Of a DNA stretch of 64,000 bases, positions 9,815 through 20,535 are shown piece by piece. Origin of the DNA: Gautieria morchelliformis (taxonomy: Eukaryota > Basidiomycota > Agaricomycetes > Gomphales > Gomphaceae); NCBI GenBank assembly GCA_015179125.1, contig WHVA01000285.1, positions 62,001 through 126,000 on the forward strand, given 5' to 3'. The position numbers were made by a program, and so were the translations under genes. Numbering within the stretch: position 1 is the first letter of the stretch; every line of letters starts with the position of its first letter. Below the pieces are notes generated by a model. It was not told the DNA's origin and did no database searches. It worked only from the letters and a program-made list of their open reading frames with translations.

Positions 9815-10576
9815 TGTTACGTATCGGAATTCCTGGAGGTCGGAACTGGAAAGGACAACGGCTTCATCTTATGTGTTGCGCCCCTGAAGAACTACCATCC
9901 TAAGTATTTCAGGATTGACTTGCGGATATTGGAGAAGGCGGAAGTCGGGAACAGAGTACTGAGAGTCGAGGTTCGAGGGTCGGAGAACAAAGGTCGGAAG
10001 AGGCGGAAGAGGCGGAAGAGGCGGAAGAGGCGGAAGAGGCGGAAGAGGCGGAGGACAGAGGGTCAAGAGTAGAAGGAGACAAGACTAGCAAAACTCGCTG
10101 TGCTAAGAACAGGAGACAGTGCGAAGGGAATCATGTATCGAAGTCGATTATCTGATTGCAGAAACGGAGACATACATGAGGGGTTTTATACAAAGAGCAG
10201 AAGCAACAGGTAATGGTATGGTACTAAGCAAATTCCGGAGAGTGCGGGAATCAGATAGACATACGGGGCAAGTAACTAATGCGGAACAATGGGATGACAA
10301 GGGGGTGCAGGGTAGGGTAAGTACAATGGCAAAGAACAAGGCGAGTAAGTACAATAGGCATCGGAAGAAACGGAATTACGGAAATGGTATCTTGCTGTGT
10401 TCAGGGTCGAGTACAGGGGCCAGTATCTGGAGGTGGCCAGGGTACTGAAATAACAAGGGTTGAGGTAGAGGGTTGCGGATGGTGCGGATGTTGCGGAATA
10501 GAGTTGGAGGTGGTGCGGAGGCTGTGCGGAAGTGGTGCGGATGTGGCGGAGATGGTTGAGCGGAACAGTCGTAACA
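9815..10576 (-). repeat. 5' LTR of the outer element
   Basis: The plus strand starts TGTTACGTATCGG and ends CAGTCGTAACA, so the ends form the inverted TGTTAC/GTAACA typical of Ty3/gypsy LTRs. The left end lies 33 nt from the gag ATG, as expected for a 5' LTR of a minus-strand element. The second LTR is outside the window, so the length of 762 bp rests on the terminal motifs only. It holds six units of CGGAAGAGG at 9995-10048 and many CGGAA words. Confidence 0.75.
9995..10048. repeat. 9-bp tandem repeat CGGAAGAGG x6
   Basis: Six perfect units inside the outer element's LTR. Each again contains the CGGAA pentamer. Confidence 0.95.
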
Positions 10577-10586
10577 AAGGACCAAA

Positions 10587-11043
10587 CAGCAGCTTGCTGC
10601 TGCCGTCGGGTGCTTTTCAACCAGCCAGACTTTGTTGCACAAAAGCTGGCACTATTTGAGCTTGTTGAGTCACATGGTCATTTTGCCTTTTTTTATCCAA
10701 AGTTCCATTGTGAGCTAAATTTCATTGAGCAATGCTGGGGGTATGCGAAACTACATTATAGAATGCTCCCTCCTACAAAAAATGAGGCATAAATGGAGAA
10801 AAATGTGTGGGAATGCCTTGATCATGTGGATCTACTCAAAATGCGCCGGTGAGTGTGTTATTTACTTGCATAAAGGAGTGCTAAGTGAGACTGCACTCAG
10901 ATATTCCAATCGTGCCACTTGGTTCATGGATGCATATAAACATGGACTGAATGGTGTACAGGCAAGTTGGGCCAACCGGAAGTTTCATGGGCATAGAGTA
11001 CTACCAAAGTCAATAATGGAGGACTTAGATCAGGCCCCAAAGT
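10587..11043 (+). pseudogene. DDE transposase remnant (C-terminal catalytic part)
   Basis: The reading CCCRRVLFNQPDFVAQK, FYPKFHCELNFIEQCWGYAK and YRMLPPTKNEA resembles the C-terminal part of DDE-superfamily transposases common in Agaricomycetes; the E of CELNFIEQ would be the third acidic catalytic residue. A TAA (10790-10792) follows NEA, after which the family pattern resumes (EKNVWECLDHVDLLKMRR). A GT-AG intron at 10849-10900 (52 bp) then joins RR to YSNRATWFMDAYKHGLNG and KFHGHRVLPKSIMEDL. The 5' part is missing: the outer gypsy LTR begins immediately upstream, so the element probably landed inside this gene. One stop plus truncation make it a pseudogene. Confidence 0.75.
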
Positions 11044-11173
11044 AATATACCATAGCTACTAGGATGTCCTACCAAAATTTGAAATTTCCATCCTGAGCAT
11101 TTTCGCTGCCTAAACCCTAACCTTAAGCTGACCAATGGGCGCTTAGAGGGTGCGCGGTTTATACTGCCGCTAT

Positions 11174-11560
11174 CTTACAAAAACACGCCTTGAGGCCTGC
11201 ATATATGTTACCCTGCACGGACTCTTCCTCTGCTGGGCTGATCCCACATGATCTATGGTTAGGGCATCCCACAAATGCATCCTGGCCATATGAACACCTA
11301 AAGGGGTTGTGTCGGGAAGATGATGGGCCAGTGATGAACCATCACACCGGGTAGAGGATGTTGATCATGTTTGATGGTGTGCCTGCTGGCGAATGATGTG
11401 AGCAGCGAATGGTCATTTGGCAAATGTGGCGAAGGGTGAATGGAGTGATCATAGAGGACGTGTGGTCAAAGGGTAGGGCGAAGCCGAGCAAACACGGAGG
11501 AGGGGTTGTGGAAGGGAAAACAGGGGTAGCTGGGTGCAAGAAATCTTCGAGTCGTGACAA
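11174..11560. repeat. Degenerate LTR-like repeat, copy A
   Basis: About 385 bp, clearly similar to copy C (13202-13588). Shared words include CTGATCCCACATGATCTATGG versus CTGATCCCACATGATCTATGG with TTGATC, CATCCCACAAATGCAT and GTCGGGAAGATGATGG. It ends GTCGTGACA, like the CA end of an LTR. Many point differences show age. Confidence 0.7.
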
Positions 11561-11803
11561 TCTGGCCATAGGAACATCCAAAGGGGGTTGAGCCGAGGAG
11601 GTGATAGGACCAGTGATGAACCATCAAGCTGGTCAAAGGACATTGATCATGCTTTTATGGCGTGGCTATGACGAATGATGCAAGTAGCAAAAATCGTTCA
11701 GTGAACTCGGCGAAGGGTGATTGGAGCGAACATAGAGGTGGAGTGATGAAGGGGAGGACAGAGCTACTGGGTATAGGAAATAAACACGTCATGACACAAC
11801 CAT
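11561..11803. repeat. Degenerate LTR-like repeat, copy B (5'-truncated)
   Basis: Directly follows copy A and repeats its second half: GGCCATAGGAACATCCAAAG, CCAGTGATGAACCATCA, TTGATCATG, ending AAACACGTCATGACA as in copy C. The tandem A-B arrangement with the RNase H fragment next to it suggests a collapsed old LTR element. Confidence 0.6.
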
Positions 11804-11815
11804 CCATTCAACTGG

Positions 11816-12442
11816 ATGCCTCTTCTTGACAAGTGCCTTCATAATATAAAGGCCCTGGCTTGTGAGGCCCCAATCCTGCATCCAGTTGATGCACAGAGTG
11901 CAAATCCTATCTGGGTGATCACCGATGGCACAAAGTCAGGCGTCAGTGCAGTCTACGGCCAAGGCCCTGACTGGAAGACTTGTCAGCCGGCTGGCTTCTT
12001 GTCAAAGAATTTCAGTGTCACACGGCGGCACTACCAGACCCACAAGCATGAGACAATTGCAGTGCTTGAGGCTCTCATAAAATTGGAGGACAAGCTTCTA
12101 GGGCGAAGGTTCACCATAGTCACAGACCACAAGGGTCTCAAATACTTCGAGACCCAAAAGAGCCTATCTGACTGCCAGGTCAGATGGTGGGAGTTCCTAT
12201 CCCACTTCAACTTCAACACCATTCACGTTGACAGTGTGGAAACAAAGTGGCAGACTGCCTGTCATGATACTACAAAAGTGACACGAGTGATGACAGTCAC
12301 CCGGAGCACGTTTGCGTTAATGCAGACATGCATCTCAGCCCGGACAGTCAGCTTGTTGCCACTGACCGATACATTGAGCTGTAAATGGCAGCAGCAAGGC
12401 ATTCCACACACCTTGCAGAGAAAACAGAGGCATGGATGCTAG
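11816..12442 (+). pseudogene. Ty3/gypsy RNase H fragment
   Basis: An open frame with RNase H hallmarks: VITDGTKSGVSAVYGQGPDW, PAGFLSKNFSVTRRHYQTHK with HETIAVLEAL, VTDHKGLKYFETQK and CQVRWWEFLSHFNFNTIHV. It lacks RT upstream and integrase downstream, and the frame degrades after about residue 145. It is a different lineage from both nested elements. It sits on the plus strand between LTR-like copies A/B and C, which fits one old, mostly deleted plus-strand element. Confidence 0.75.
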
Positions 12443-12720
12443 AGTCTGCCACCTTGAACAAAGGCTCATCCAGAGAGCCTGGAAACAACATCATGTTGGA
12501 TAACAATGACAATGACATCCAAGTCACTGCAGCAGGCAATGACGGCACATCACTGCATGGTAGCATTGAAGAAGGCATGGACCTGTCAAAGGTCTTGCAC
12601 AGCGCATACTACAAGGAGTCTATAAGGGAAAACTAGGCAGATGCTGTACACTCAAGCGGCGAACTGGTGAAGGGGGATCCAAAGTAAGATAGAGAACTAT
12701 ATACAGGACATAGACATACC

Positions 12721-12770
12721 TGGCGAAGGGGGATCCAAAGAGAAAACTCTAAGGAACCCCTTCGCCACCT
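12721..12770. repeat. Stem-loop in the diverged LTR
   Basis: TGGCGAAGGGG pairs with CCCCTTCGCCA across a loop of about 26 nt. The equivalent place in the inner LTR (about 2425-2475) can form CTGACA(A)GGGG with CCCC(CAA)TGTCAG around a similar loop. Confidence 0.7.
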
Positions 12771-12785
12771 AACTACGACTATAAG

Positions 12786-12826
12786 CAAACTCGGGCATGC
12801 TAGCCCGATCACCAAATGCCCGAGTT
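12786..12826. repeat. Inverted repeat AACTCGGGCAT / ATGCCCGAGTT
   Basis: Perfect 11-bp arms with a short spacer, inside the diverged LTR. It could form a hairpin in RNA; no function was recognised. Confidence 0.8.
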
Positions 12827-12969
12827 ACATAAGCAATCATGCCAGCGATAACAGGGCTGGACAGATAAGGAAGGAATGATGTCGGAAGGGGCCAGAACAG
12901 GAAGGGAAATAAATGGAACACAAGACAAAAGGATGCTAAAGGCTAGGAGAAGCTCAGGGGCCACCAACA

Positions 12970-13030
12970 ACACGCTGCGATAATGCAGTGTGCGATAATG
13001 CACAGTGCGATAATGCGTGCGATAATGCAC
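12970..13030. repeat. Short tandem array of GCGATAATGC
   Basis: Four copies of GCGATAATGC joined by short variable spacers (AGTGT, ACAGT, GT), near the right end of the diverged LTR. Confidence 0.85.
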
Positions 13031-13201
13031 AGTGTGTGATTGGTGTTCCCCTGACAGCTAGCGAATAGGAAAGAGGCCGTCTTGAGGCAGGGTTGGATAG
13101 GGGTGCACAGTCAAGATGCAAATAGATGAAATGTATATGCAATAGAGGAAGGGAGGAGTGCGAACATGAAACAATGGAGAGGAAGAGGATAAAGGTACCC
13201 A

Positions 13202-13588
13202 TGTAAGAAAACACACCTTGAGACCTGCATACACGTTACCCTGCACGGGCTCTTCATCTGCTGGGTTGATCCCACATGATCTATGGGTAGGACATCCCAC
13301 AAATGCATTCCGGCCATACAAACACCTAAAGGGGTGGAGTCGGGAAGATGATGGGGCCAGTGAGGAACCATCATGCCGGGTAAAGGAGGTCGATTGTGTT
13401 TGATGACGTGCCTGCTGGCGAATGATGCGAGTAGCGAATGGTCATTCGGCAAATGTGGCGAAGAGCGAATGGAGCAAACATAGAGGAGGAGTGGTGGAAG
13501 GAAAGGGCGAACTCAAGCGAACATGCAGGAGGAGCAGTGAACGGGAAAGTAGGGATAGCTGGGTAAGGGAAATAAACAGGTCATGGCA
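13202..13588. repeat. Degenerate LTR-like repeat, copy C
   Basis: Starts TGTAAGAAAACAC, ends GTCATGGCA. Similar to copy A along its full length. With copies A/B it brackets the RNase H fragment, as the two LTRs of an old element would. Confidence 0.7.
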
Positions 13589-13907
13589 GGTGGCTGATAG
13601 ATCTATTTATTTAATATTCATTTACATGTACCAAATCATGAGCCTGTGCCATGGTAATGTCCAGTGAGCCACATTCTGACCCGGTCCATGTCTTATCTAA
13701 TGATAGTACTGGTCTGGCTGACGACCCTAATATCCACGACCATGGGATTATTCATTCACATGGCAGAATTATTTTCGAACGATATGGTGTATTTACCAAG
13801 TCTAACATGAAATCATGACGACTGTCCACGTCCAGCCCCTCCGAAAGAACCCGCCCTGCAAAGGAAAGGGGCTCGTCAACGACGGCCTTTTAAAGTCACA
13901 TGTAAAC
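13589..13907. other. Intergenic region, boundary between repeats and genes
   Basis: About 320 bp between the last repeat and the 3' end of SGT2. No gene, RNA or repeat was recognised. It holds the SGT2 3' UTR. Confidence 0.6.
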
Positions 13908-15028
13908 CTACAGCTCTCGTAGACTAGGATCGCTCATTAGTTCTTCCATAGATGGCATTCCACCCCCTGACTGCATACGATTCATCTGTCATGCGCTGAA
14001 TTAACCACCATCATCATAAAATCCAATAAATACGCACCATGCCAGCAAGTGCTGGATTCTGCATCAGCCGTTCCATCCCACCGTTTGCCATCAAGCCCTG
14101 TGCCATTTGCATGATAGCTGGGTTGTTCATCATGCTGGAGATGTCAGGCATTCCACCAGCTCCTCTTCCCATCCCACCAAGCAAATTAGCCATTCCGCTG
14201 AGATCTGGCATACCGCCTCCTTCGGCCGCTGACCTTGAGGTTACCTCATCGCCCTCGAGCGGGGGTGGGGACTCATCAGTGATGTGAGCTTCAGCTTGTT
14301 CAAGGCCGGATTTCAGATTAACATTATTTGGCTCTAATGCCAGTCCTCGCTGAAACGCCGATGCTGCCGCATTGTAATCTCCTAAAGAATAGTGGGCATG
14401 CCTGCATAACAAATCCAGAGGTTAAATAGTCGTACAGTGTACATTACACGCGGTCCTTACCCTAGTCGTGAAAATGCCTTGACAAAATTGGGATCGGTCT
14501 CGATGGCTTTCTCTGCATCATCAACAGCCTTCTGATGATCGCCTAAAGATGAATGTGCCGCTGCACGGTTTGAATAGTAGACAGCATTGGTGGCATCTGA
14601 ACTGATGGCCTCCGTATACGACTTAATCGCTTCTGCATATTCCTTGCGAGACATTTGGGAATTTCCAACTTGCTTAAGCTTTTCTGCCTGAGCTTTGTTC
14701 ACGCCTGGAGATTCAGCCTTTGGAGGAGCAGACGCTTCAGCGGCCATCTTGACGTGGACATCGAATATAGACTGAAGGTTGGCTGGCTTGATACTAAGCC
14801 GTTCTCGTTGTTGCTCATTTGAAGGGTCGACGCCAAAGGCTTCACCGATCGACTGGGCTAGACAGAAACAACGTGTGGTGGACGACATGCCATGTCGAAC
14901 GTGGGACGCGGGTACTAACCTGCTACTTCGACCCCTTCCTTGTCTTCTTCCTTGACAGTGCCATCATTCATCGACTCTGACAAGAAATCTAGTATCGATA
15001 ATACAAGACGCTGCTTTTTATCGGCCAT
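13908..15028 (-). CDS. SGT2: Small glutamine-rich TPR co-chaperone (Sgt2/SGTA)
   Basis: Exons 14920-15028, 14461-14857, 14038-14401 and 13908-13985 give 315 residues. The N-terminal dimer domain starts MADKKQRLVLSILDFL. The central part is three TPR motifs (KLKQVGNSQMSRKEYAEAI, NAVYYSNRAAAHSSLGD, HAHYSLGDYNAAASAFQRG). The C-terminus is Met/Gly-rich (PDISSMMNNPAIMQMAQGL, ending MPSMEELMSDPSLREL). In yeast, Sgt2 hands tail-anchored membrane proteins to the Get4/5-Get3 pathway: the N-terminus binds Get5, the TPRs bind Hsp70/Hsp90, and the Met-rich tail holds clients. Introns are 52-62 nt. It shares a 143-bp divergent promoter region with PCM1. Confidence 0.93.
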
Positions 15029-15171
15029 GGCTGGTTGAAGGACCTGATAAGTAAAACGCGTACTTTGAATGTGTGACCTCGGAGTACGCCGTTGTCCTGC
15101 GCGTCTATAACACCGTCTCATCCACAACCTTGTGCGAGGCTTGCAACCCTTTTCTTCGTTCTCCATCAATA

Positions 15172-17096
15172 ATGGCCTCCCTACCAGTTGGCCCAATTTC
15201 TCACTTTTCAGATCTGCATGTCAAGCCTAGTAGCATCAAATACGCTTATGGTACCGCTGGTTTCCGAACAGAGTATGTTCATCGATTGTCTCTTGGTTGA
15301 AGAGCTATTCACCTACCATCAGAGCCAAATATCTAGATTCAGTTCTATTCCGCGTTGGAGTCATAGCTGCACTCCGAAGCAAAAGACTCGATGGCAAAAC
15401 AATCGGTGTAATGGTCACAGCGTCTCATAATCCAGAGCCTGTAAGGGTTCATTAGCAGGCATGGGTGGTTGATGTTCGTTTTGTCTAAAGAGCTAATTTG
15501 ATAGGACAATGGGGTGAAGCTCGTAGACCCGCGGGGAGAAATGCTGGAAAGCTCTTGGGAGGCTTACGCCACTTCATTATCAAATGCGCCCACTACTGCT
15601 GCTTTCGTTCAATCCCTCGAGGACCTTGTTGCTAGCCAAAAGATAGATCTGTCACGTCCAGCTCGCGTTATATATGCGCGCGACACAAGGCCATCCGGAC
15701 CAGCACTCGTTGCTGCTCTCGAGGACGGGTTGAAGGCCATGGGCGCCGAGGCTAGGAATGAGGGTGTTAAAACCACTCCGATCCTTCATTATCTGGTCCG
15801 ATGTGTGAATACCCGAGGTACAAGGGACGATTATGGAGAAGATAGTGAACAGGGTTACTACAAGAAACTCAGCAACGCTTTCATAAAGCTGCTGGTATGT
15901 TTTTTCCCTTCATGGTGTTGAAGTAACGCTTCACTCTTTTTCTTTAGTCTGGAAAACGATCGTCCATGCCACTTGTCGTCGATTGTGCGAACGGGGTCGG
16001 ATATTACGCAGCCAAAGCCATGCATCAGTATCTCGGATCCACCCTAGAAATAATTCCTCACAATACTGCCGTCGATACCCTGGGGACTTTGAACAATGCG
16101 TGTGGCGCAGACTACGTCAAGACATCTCAGCGCCTCCCTCCGTCTCTGGTACCAGTTCTCCAGCCGGGTCAGCGAGCTTGCAGCTACGATGGCGACGCCG
16201 ATCGCTTAATCTACTATTACTTGGACGAACGTAGCCAGTTCCACATGTTGGATGGTGACAAGATCGCTGCGCTAGTGGCTAACTTCATTGTCGAGTTGGT
16301 CAAAGGCGCCGGTTTGGAAGGACAGCTCGAAGTCGGCGTCGTCCAAACTGCATACGCTAATGGAAGCTCCACCAAGTATCTTTCAGACGTGCGTCCACGC
16401 TGATAGTTGGTTCTCTGGAAACTGATATGTTGCACAGAGGCTTCCAGTGCAATGTGTCAAAACTGGGGTGAAAAACCTTCACCATGCAGCCGAAAGGTAC
16501 TCCGTTGGTGTCTATTTTGAGGCGAATGGACATGGCACTGTGCTGTTTTCGCCTTCAGCCATGGCTCAGCTTGCCTCACACCAGCCGTCGACACCAGCAC
16601 AATCCACCTGTCTTAACCACCTTGTGAACCTTGCAAACCTTATTAACCAAACCGTCGGAGATGCCCTCTCCGACATGCTCCTCGTAGAGGTTGTGCTGGC
16701 ACACAAAGGTTATAGTGGCTATGAGTGGGACTCCACATACACGGACCTCCCTAACCGGCTTGTCAAAGTGGTCGTCAACGATAGAAACCTCTTCCAAACA
16801 GAAGATGCCGAGCGCCGGTTGACCAGCCCGCCTGGTTTACAGCAGAAGCTCGACGAACTTGTCAGAAAATACGACGGAGGCAGGTCATTCGTCAGGCCCA
16901 GTGGGACAGAAGACGTTGTCAGGGTCTACGCCGAAGCTACACTACGTCCACAAGCTGATGGTGAGTAGCGCGTTTGACGACGATGCACATGCTAACAGAA
17001 TCCTATGTATCCGAAGAATTGGCCTTCAAGGTTGCCGGTTTGGTGTACGATCAAGCCGGAGGCGACCCGGCCAAAAAACCCAGAGAATTTTTGTAA
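15172..17096 (+). CDS. PCM1: Phosphoacetylglucosamine mutase
   Basis: Converts GlcNAc-6-phosphate to GlcNAc-1-phosphate on the way to UDP-GlcNAc, needed for chitin, N-glycans and GPI anchors. The start [12 protein letters not shown] leads to [12 protein letters not shown]. The active-site serine loop is [12 protein letters not shown], the metal loop is [10 protein letters not shown], and the C-terminal phosphate-binding loop is [15 protein letters not shown]. Introns follow the first exon (acceptor before [12 protein letters not shown]), the SHNPEP segment, the FIKLL segment (acceptor before [16 protein letters not shown]), KYLSD, and PQAD. The end PAKKPREFL with TAA is at 17094-17096. All catalytic loops are intact. 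Confidence 0.93.
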
Positions 17097-17277
17097 TCTG
17101 GCTGACGGGTGAACAATAGAATTCGGATGTAGATATACTTATTATTTTGGGATGATGAAACTGAAGAGCATGGAATAATTGTATTGTGAAGCCGCGAGCC
17201 ACAGCCGCGGAAGCAAATGACAGTTCGACTCACCGTCTCAAGCTCTCAAGCAGGATAAGAGGCGAGACTCTAAAGGA

Positions 17278-18845
17278 ATGTGTCGGTTTGTGATATACAA
17301 AGGCACGCAACCCGTCCAACTATGCCATGTGCGTCCAGATATTCAAGCACCGTAGAAAGACTGGCAAGCTGAGATCCATCGTAGCTTTTAACACGACCCG
17401 CACATTCCATCATCCGTCAGGCCTTTGATCCAAGACTAAGGCTGGACCACCGACGCCCTATCAATGGTGATGGATTTGGTGTTGGTAAGACATTCGTATT
17501 TTAAGCGAGCACAGGTTGCAATTGTCACTCATCGAGCATTGACAAGGGTGGTATGATTCTGTGTATGATCCAGAACTTGGCATTCAGCCGTGCATATTTA
17601 CATCCGTCACCCCGGTATGTTCGTGCTCGCCCAATTTGTCAGCTAGTCTAACCTTTATTGTGTGAAGGCATGGAATAATGATAACCTAACCAGATTGGCA
17701 GAGAAAATAAAGTCTCCCCTTGTCTTGTAAGAATTCTAAGTTTGTCATTATTGGAGTTCGCTTTCTATCGGTCTGTTCCTTTTCAGCGGTCACGTTAGAG
17801 CGTATACATCAGGATCCCTATCTCTTGATAACTGCCATCCATTCGCATTTGGAAAACTGATGGTGATTCTTTGTCTAATTTTGATATTTCCCCATCGATA
17901 ACTTGGCCAGTTTATGCATAACGGAGAAGTTGCTGGATTTGACAAATTTAAGCGGAAACTGCAGATTAGCCTCACCGATGAAATATTCTCTGTAGTCAAA
18001 GGGAATACCGGTACGTAGGGCGCGGTTCTTAACCGAATGCCACTATCGAAGACGCTGTACCCTAGATTCGGAATGGAGCTTTGCGCTATTCCTATCAAAG
18101 GTGGGACGTATGACAACACGCGGCTGCGTTTAATGATTATGACAGTTAACCATAGCTTCCCGGCATCCATGCAACTCATTTCACATCCGAAGTATTAAGA
18201 AATGCAATGCGAGAAACTATAGCATCATTGAATAAGTTTGCTCGGGATGCGGACATTTGCGAGGTATGTAAGGCCCGGGTGGGAAGAACAACCAGCTTAC
18301 CGGAAATTATATGCAGCCCAGCCTCCTCAATTTTGTTGTGAGTGATGGAGAAAGTGTCGTAGCAACACGGTATATTTCTTCAAAAGTACACGAAGCTGCT
18401 TCCTTGGTGAGTCATACTTTGTATACTGTCTCACTTTTATAATGAGCTCGTGTTAGTGGTATTCTTCCGGGACGTCATTCGACGAGTACGCAGAAGGCGG
18501 TCATTATCGCATGTCCAAATCAGACAAACGAGAAAATATCATCATGGTTGCAAGCGAGCCTCTCACGTTTGAGAAAGGTAGGAGACATAATTTTCTACTT
18601 GCATATTTTCCTCAGTGGTCGTCGTTTTTTTGCAGCGGACTGGATGGAAATTAAAACTAACACGATGGTCGTCATCACGCCAAAAATGGCAAGTATATCA
18701 TTTTTGAAGACCTGTCGTGGTTCTAACTTCTACTGACTTCTAGAATATTTTACAAATACCCATCATAGACGAATTCCATGTACCACCTTCAGATCCAGCG
18801 TCACAGACTAGAGGCACCGGTTTCGCGGCGGAGAAGGGGTTCTAA
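17278..18845 (+). CDS. DUG3: Glutamine amidotransferase-like subunit of the glutathione-degradation complex (Dug3)
   Basis: Twelve exons: 17278-17328, 17385-17484, 17547-17614, 17668-17726, 17787-17862, 17911-18010, 18066-18100, 18156-18263, 18317-18406, 18457-18577, 18636-18688 and 18744-18845, for 320 residues. MCRFVIYKG places the class II amidotransferase nucleophile at Cys2. Family motifs follow: HSIIRQAFDPRLRLD, RRPINGDGFGVGW, GHVRAYTSGSLSLDNCHPF, FMHNGEVAGF, GNTDSEWSFALFLSK and SEPLTFEKADWMEI. In yeast Dug2-Dug3 splits gamma-glutamyl bonds of glutathione and Dug1 cleaves Cys-Gly. The last intron (18689-18743) has a GC donor (GCAAGT). Because the exons are so small, automated annotation could easily miss or break this gene. 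Confidence 0.9.
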
Positions 18846-19145
18846 TAGGTCCTGAGCTCGGGAGAGTGTTTGGCAGTTGTAAAGTAGTTATACTGAGTCG
18901 ATCAGGCTAATGGGGTTTCATCCGACTACTAGTAGAATGATATATAACCCATGACTGAGTCCTCTATGTCGCTGTAATCAGCCGGATCCGAGTCGATCTT
19001 GGGCCTAAATATCAACACCTACTCCCTATTTTAGACTAAGTGGAAAACAAGCAGTTCAGAAGGTCTTTGGAGTCGAAAGACAACTGGAAGTAGATATACT
19101 TATGTACACTTGTGGGCGAACCGTCGAGGGGCTCCATCGACTGCG

Positions 19146-20456
19146 ATGGTGAACTTGTTCCTTTCGACCGCGTTTCATTCTGCAAGACTTGGGACTGTTC
19201 TGCAAATCCTCATTTTCCTTCCATTAACATTGTCTACAATATCCACGTCAGCCTTCCTCATATTATCGTTTCTCCTTTCCGTCCATTCTGTAATCCATGG
19301 CACCCTGATTTTGCTCTGGGGTTCGGAGTCACTATCATTTCTGCAAGTTCCAGTACACCCTTTCCTGCTCCTCGTCTGCTTCAACTTGTTCTCTTCACAA
19401 CAAGCCGCAAGTTCGTGGTTGCTAACCGCGGCGGAGTGGTGGGGACAATGCCTGAGGCTTTTGACGCCTATTTTTATTGGCTTGGAGGGCATTTCGAGCC
19501 TTCTGGTGGCCCAAAGTTGGGGTCAAAAGTCGAAAGATCTTGCAGCGAGGGGTGAGGAGTGGCAGTTTACTCTTCTCGTGGCAGCAGCGGCTGCATATGT
19601 GGGCTCTGCGACCATCATCGTCTTAGTGAGTAGTGCTGTTGCTTGCCGACCTTCCTTAAAACTATGTATTCTCAGGCGTACCCTGCTGCTGCAATTTCCC
19701 CCTTCTCAGCGAGTTTGCTCGGAGCCAGTGTCGCAACACTCATCTTCTTAACCTTGATCGGATTTGGCGTCCGACGGACTAACGTCATTGAGTCAGCTGG
19801 TTTAGCCCTCTTCCTTGCCTACAACGTATGGCTCTGTGGCTATGATGGGTCGTTCCCTTGGAATACATCATGGAATACCTCGGCAGCTTCGTACTAGTAC
19901 GTGCTTGTTGTCGGTGATGTATTTGACATAAAATGATGTGATTCCGCCAGCGCACCCTTGCTATCCAACATCCTCCCTCATTTGCAAACATTGATATCAT
20001 TCATTACTCACACTTTACCCAAACCCTTGCTAGCATCCTTACTCTATCGCTTGATCATCCTTCACCTTGCCTCGCGGATTCTTCCGAGTATTGGCTCCGA
20101 TGCATGGGATAACGACGTTGGAGTAGACGGTGGTTGGGATGGTCGACCTGTATGGCGCACAACCACCGTTATCTCCTGGGTCCTACTGATTAATGTTCAC
20201 AGACTTCGCGCCTTACTCGAATTCTTCTGACTTACCGGCAATTCATCTTCATTACGGTATATTCTCATCTACTATGTTCGTGTCCTCTCATTCCTCATTT
20301 CTGACAATCTCATTGATCTTTTATCAAGTACTTGATCATTCGTCACAAGTGTGGTGGCGCTGGGCAAACATTTTCTTCACCTTGGCCTTGTGGGCACTAG
20401 AACTACTAGTCAGCTCTGGCGATGATGATATAGGCAAGGAATGGAAGGTCGAATAA
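19146..20456 (+). CDS. ICE2: ER membrane protein Ice2
   Basis: Five exons (19146-19625, 19676-19896, 19951-20149, 20203-20275, 20329-20456) give 366 residues. The protein is almost all hydrophobic segments, about eight to ten predicted transmembrane helices. Family blocks are AARGEEWQFTLLVAAAAAYVGSA, split here as EEWQFTLLV and AYVGSATI, then GFGVRRTNVIESAGLALFLAYN, LTYRQFIFITVYSHLL and DHSSQVWWRWANIFFTL. In yeast Ice2 acts in cortical ER inheritance and in coupling lipid stores to membrane synthesis. The third intron must be removed for the RQFIF block to read; unspliced it ends in LLEFF. It converges on LTP1, with 79 bp between stop codons. Confidence 0.85.
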
Positions 20457-20535
20457 TTCACGTTCGCTCTTTTGGCGGGAGTTCACTTTCAAACTGAAGC
20501 CACAAAATGATGGAGTCCACAGTTCCTCTTGGTAT

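Larger units (their letters stand above)
1..10576 (-). mobile_element. Outer Ty3/gypsy LTR retrotransposon, interrupted and truncated by the window edge
   Basis: Minus-strand element read right to left: LTR (9815-10576), gag (about 9781-8616), protease (about 8809-8535), then, after a 6.2-kb nested insertion, the rest of protease, reverse transcriptase and RNase H (2310 to the left edge). Integrase and the 3' LTR would lie left of base 1. The gene order gag-PR-RT-RNase H is that of Ty3/gypsy. Coding capacity is broken by several frameshifts, so the copy is dead. The two halves join cleanly across the AGATT duplication: the protease motif with DSG lies at the right breakpoint and the C-terminal protease region at the left. 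Its right end abuts a DDE transposase remnant. Confidence 0.9.
12621..13056 (-). repeat. Diverged LTR related to the inner element
   Basis: It starts TATAAGGG (inner LTR: TGTAAGGG) and ends GTGTTCCCCTGACA (inner: GTGTTTCCCCTGACA). It shares the doubled GGGGATCCAAAG motif and GGATCCAAAGAGAAAA.TCTAAGGA. No matching duplication flanks it. Its orientation is opposite to the adjacent RNase H fragment, so it is probably an independent solo LTR. It contains two inverted repeats and the short GCGATAATGC array. Confidence 0.7.

Noticed and set aside
11108..11130. Telomere-like CTAAACCCTAACC
   Set aside because: Only about two imperfect units, in the middle of repeats; not a telomeric array.
12621..13588. 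Diverged LTR taken as the 3' LTR of the RNase H fragment
   Set aside because: Its orientation is opposite to the RNase H frame and it matches the inner element's LTR family; copies A/B and C are the better LTR pair.
1..13600. CRISPR-like or operon-type bacterial features
   Set aside because: Repeats are LTRs or microsatellites, and genes are spliced eukaryotic genes.
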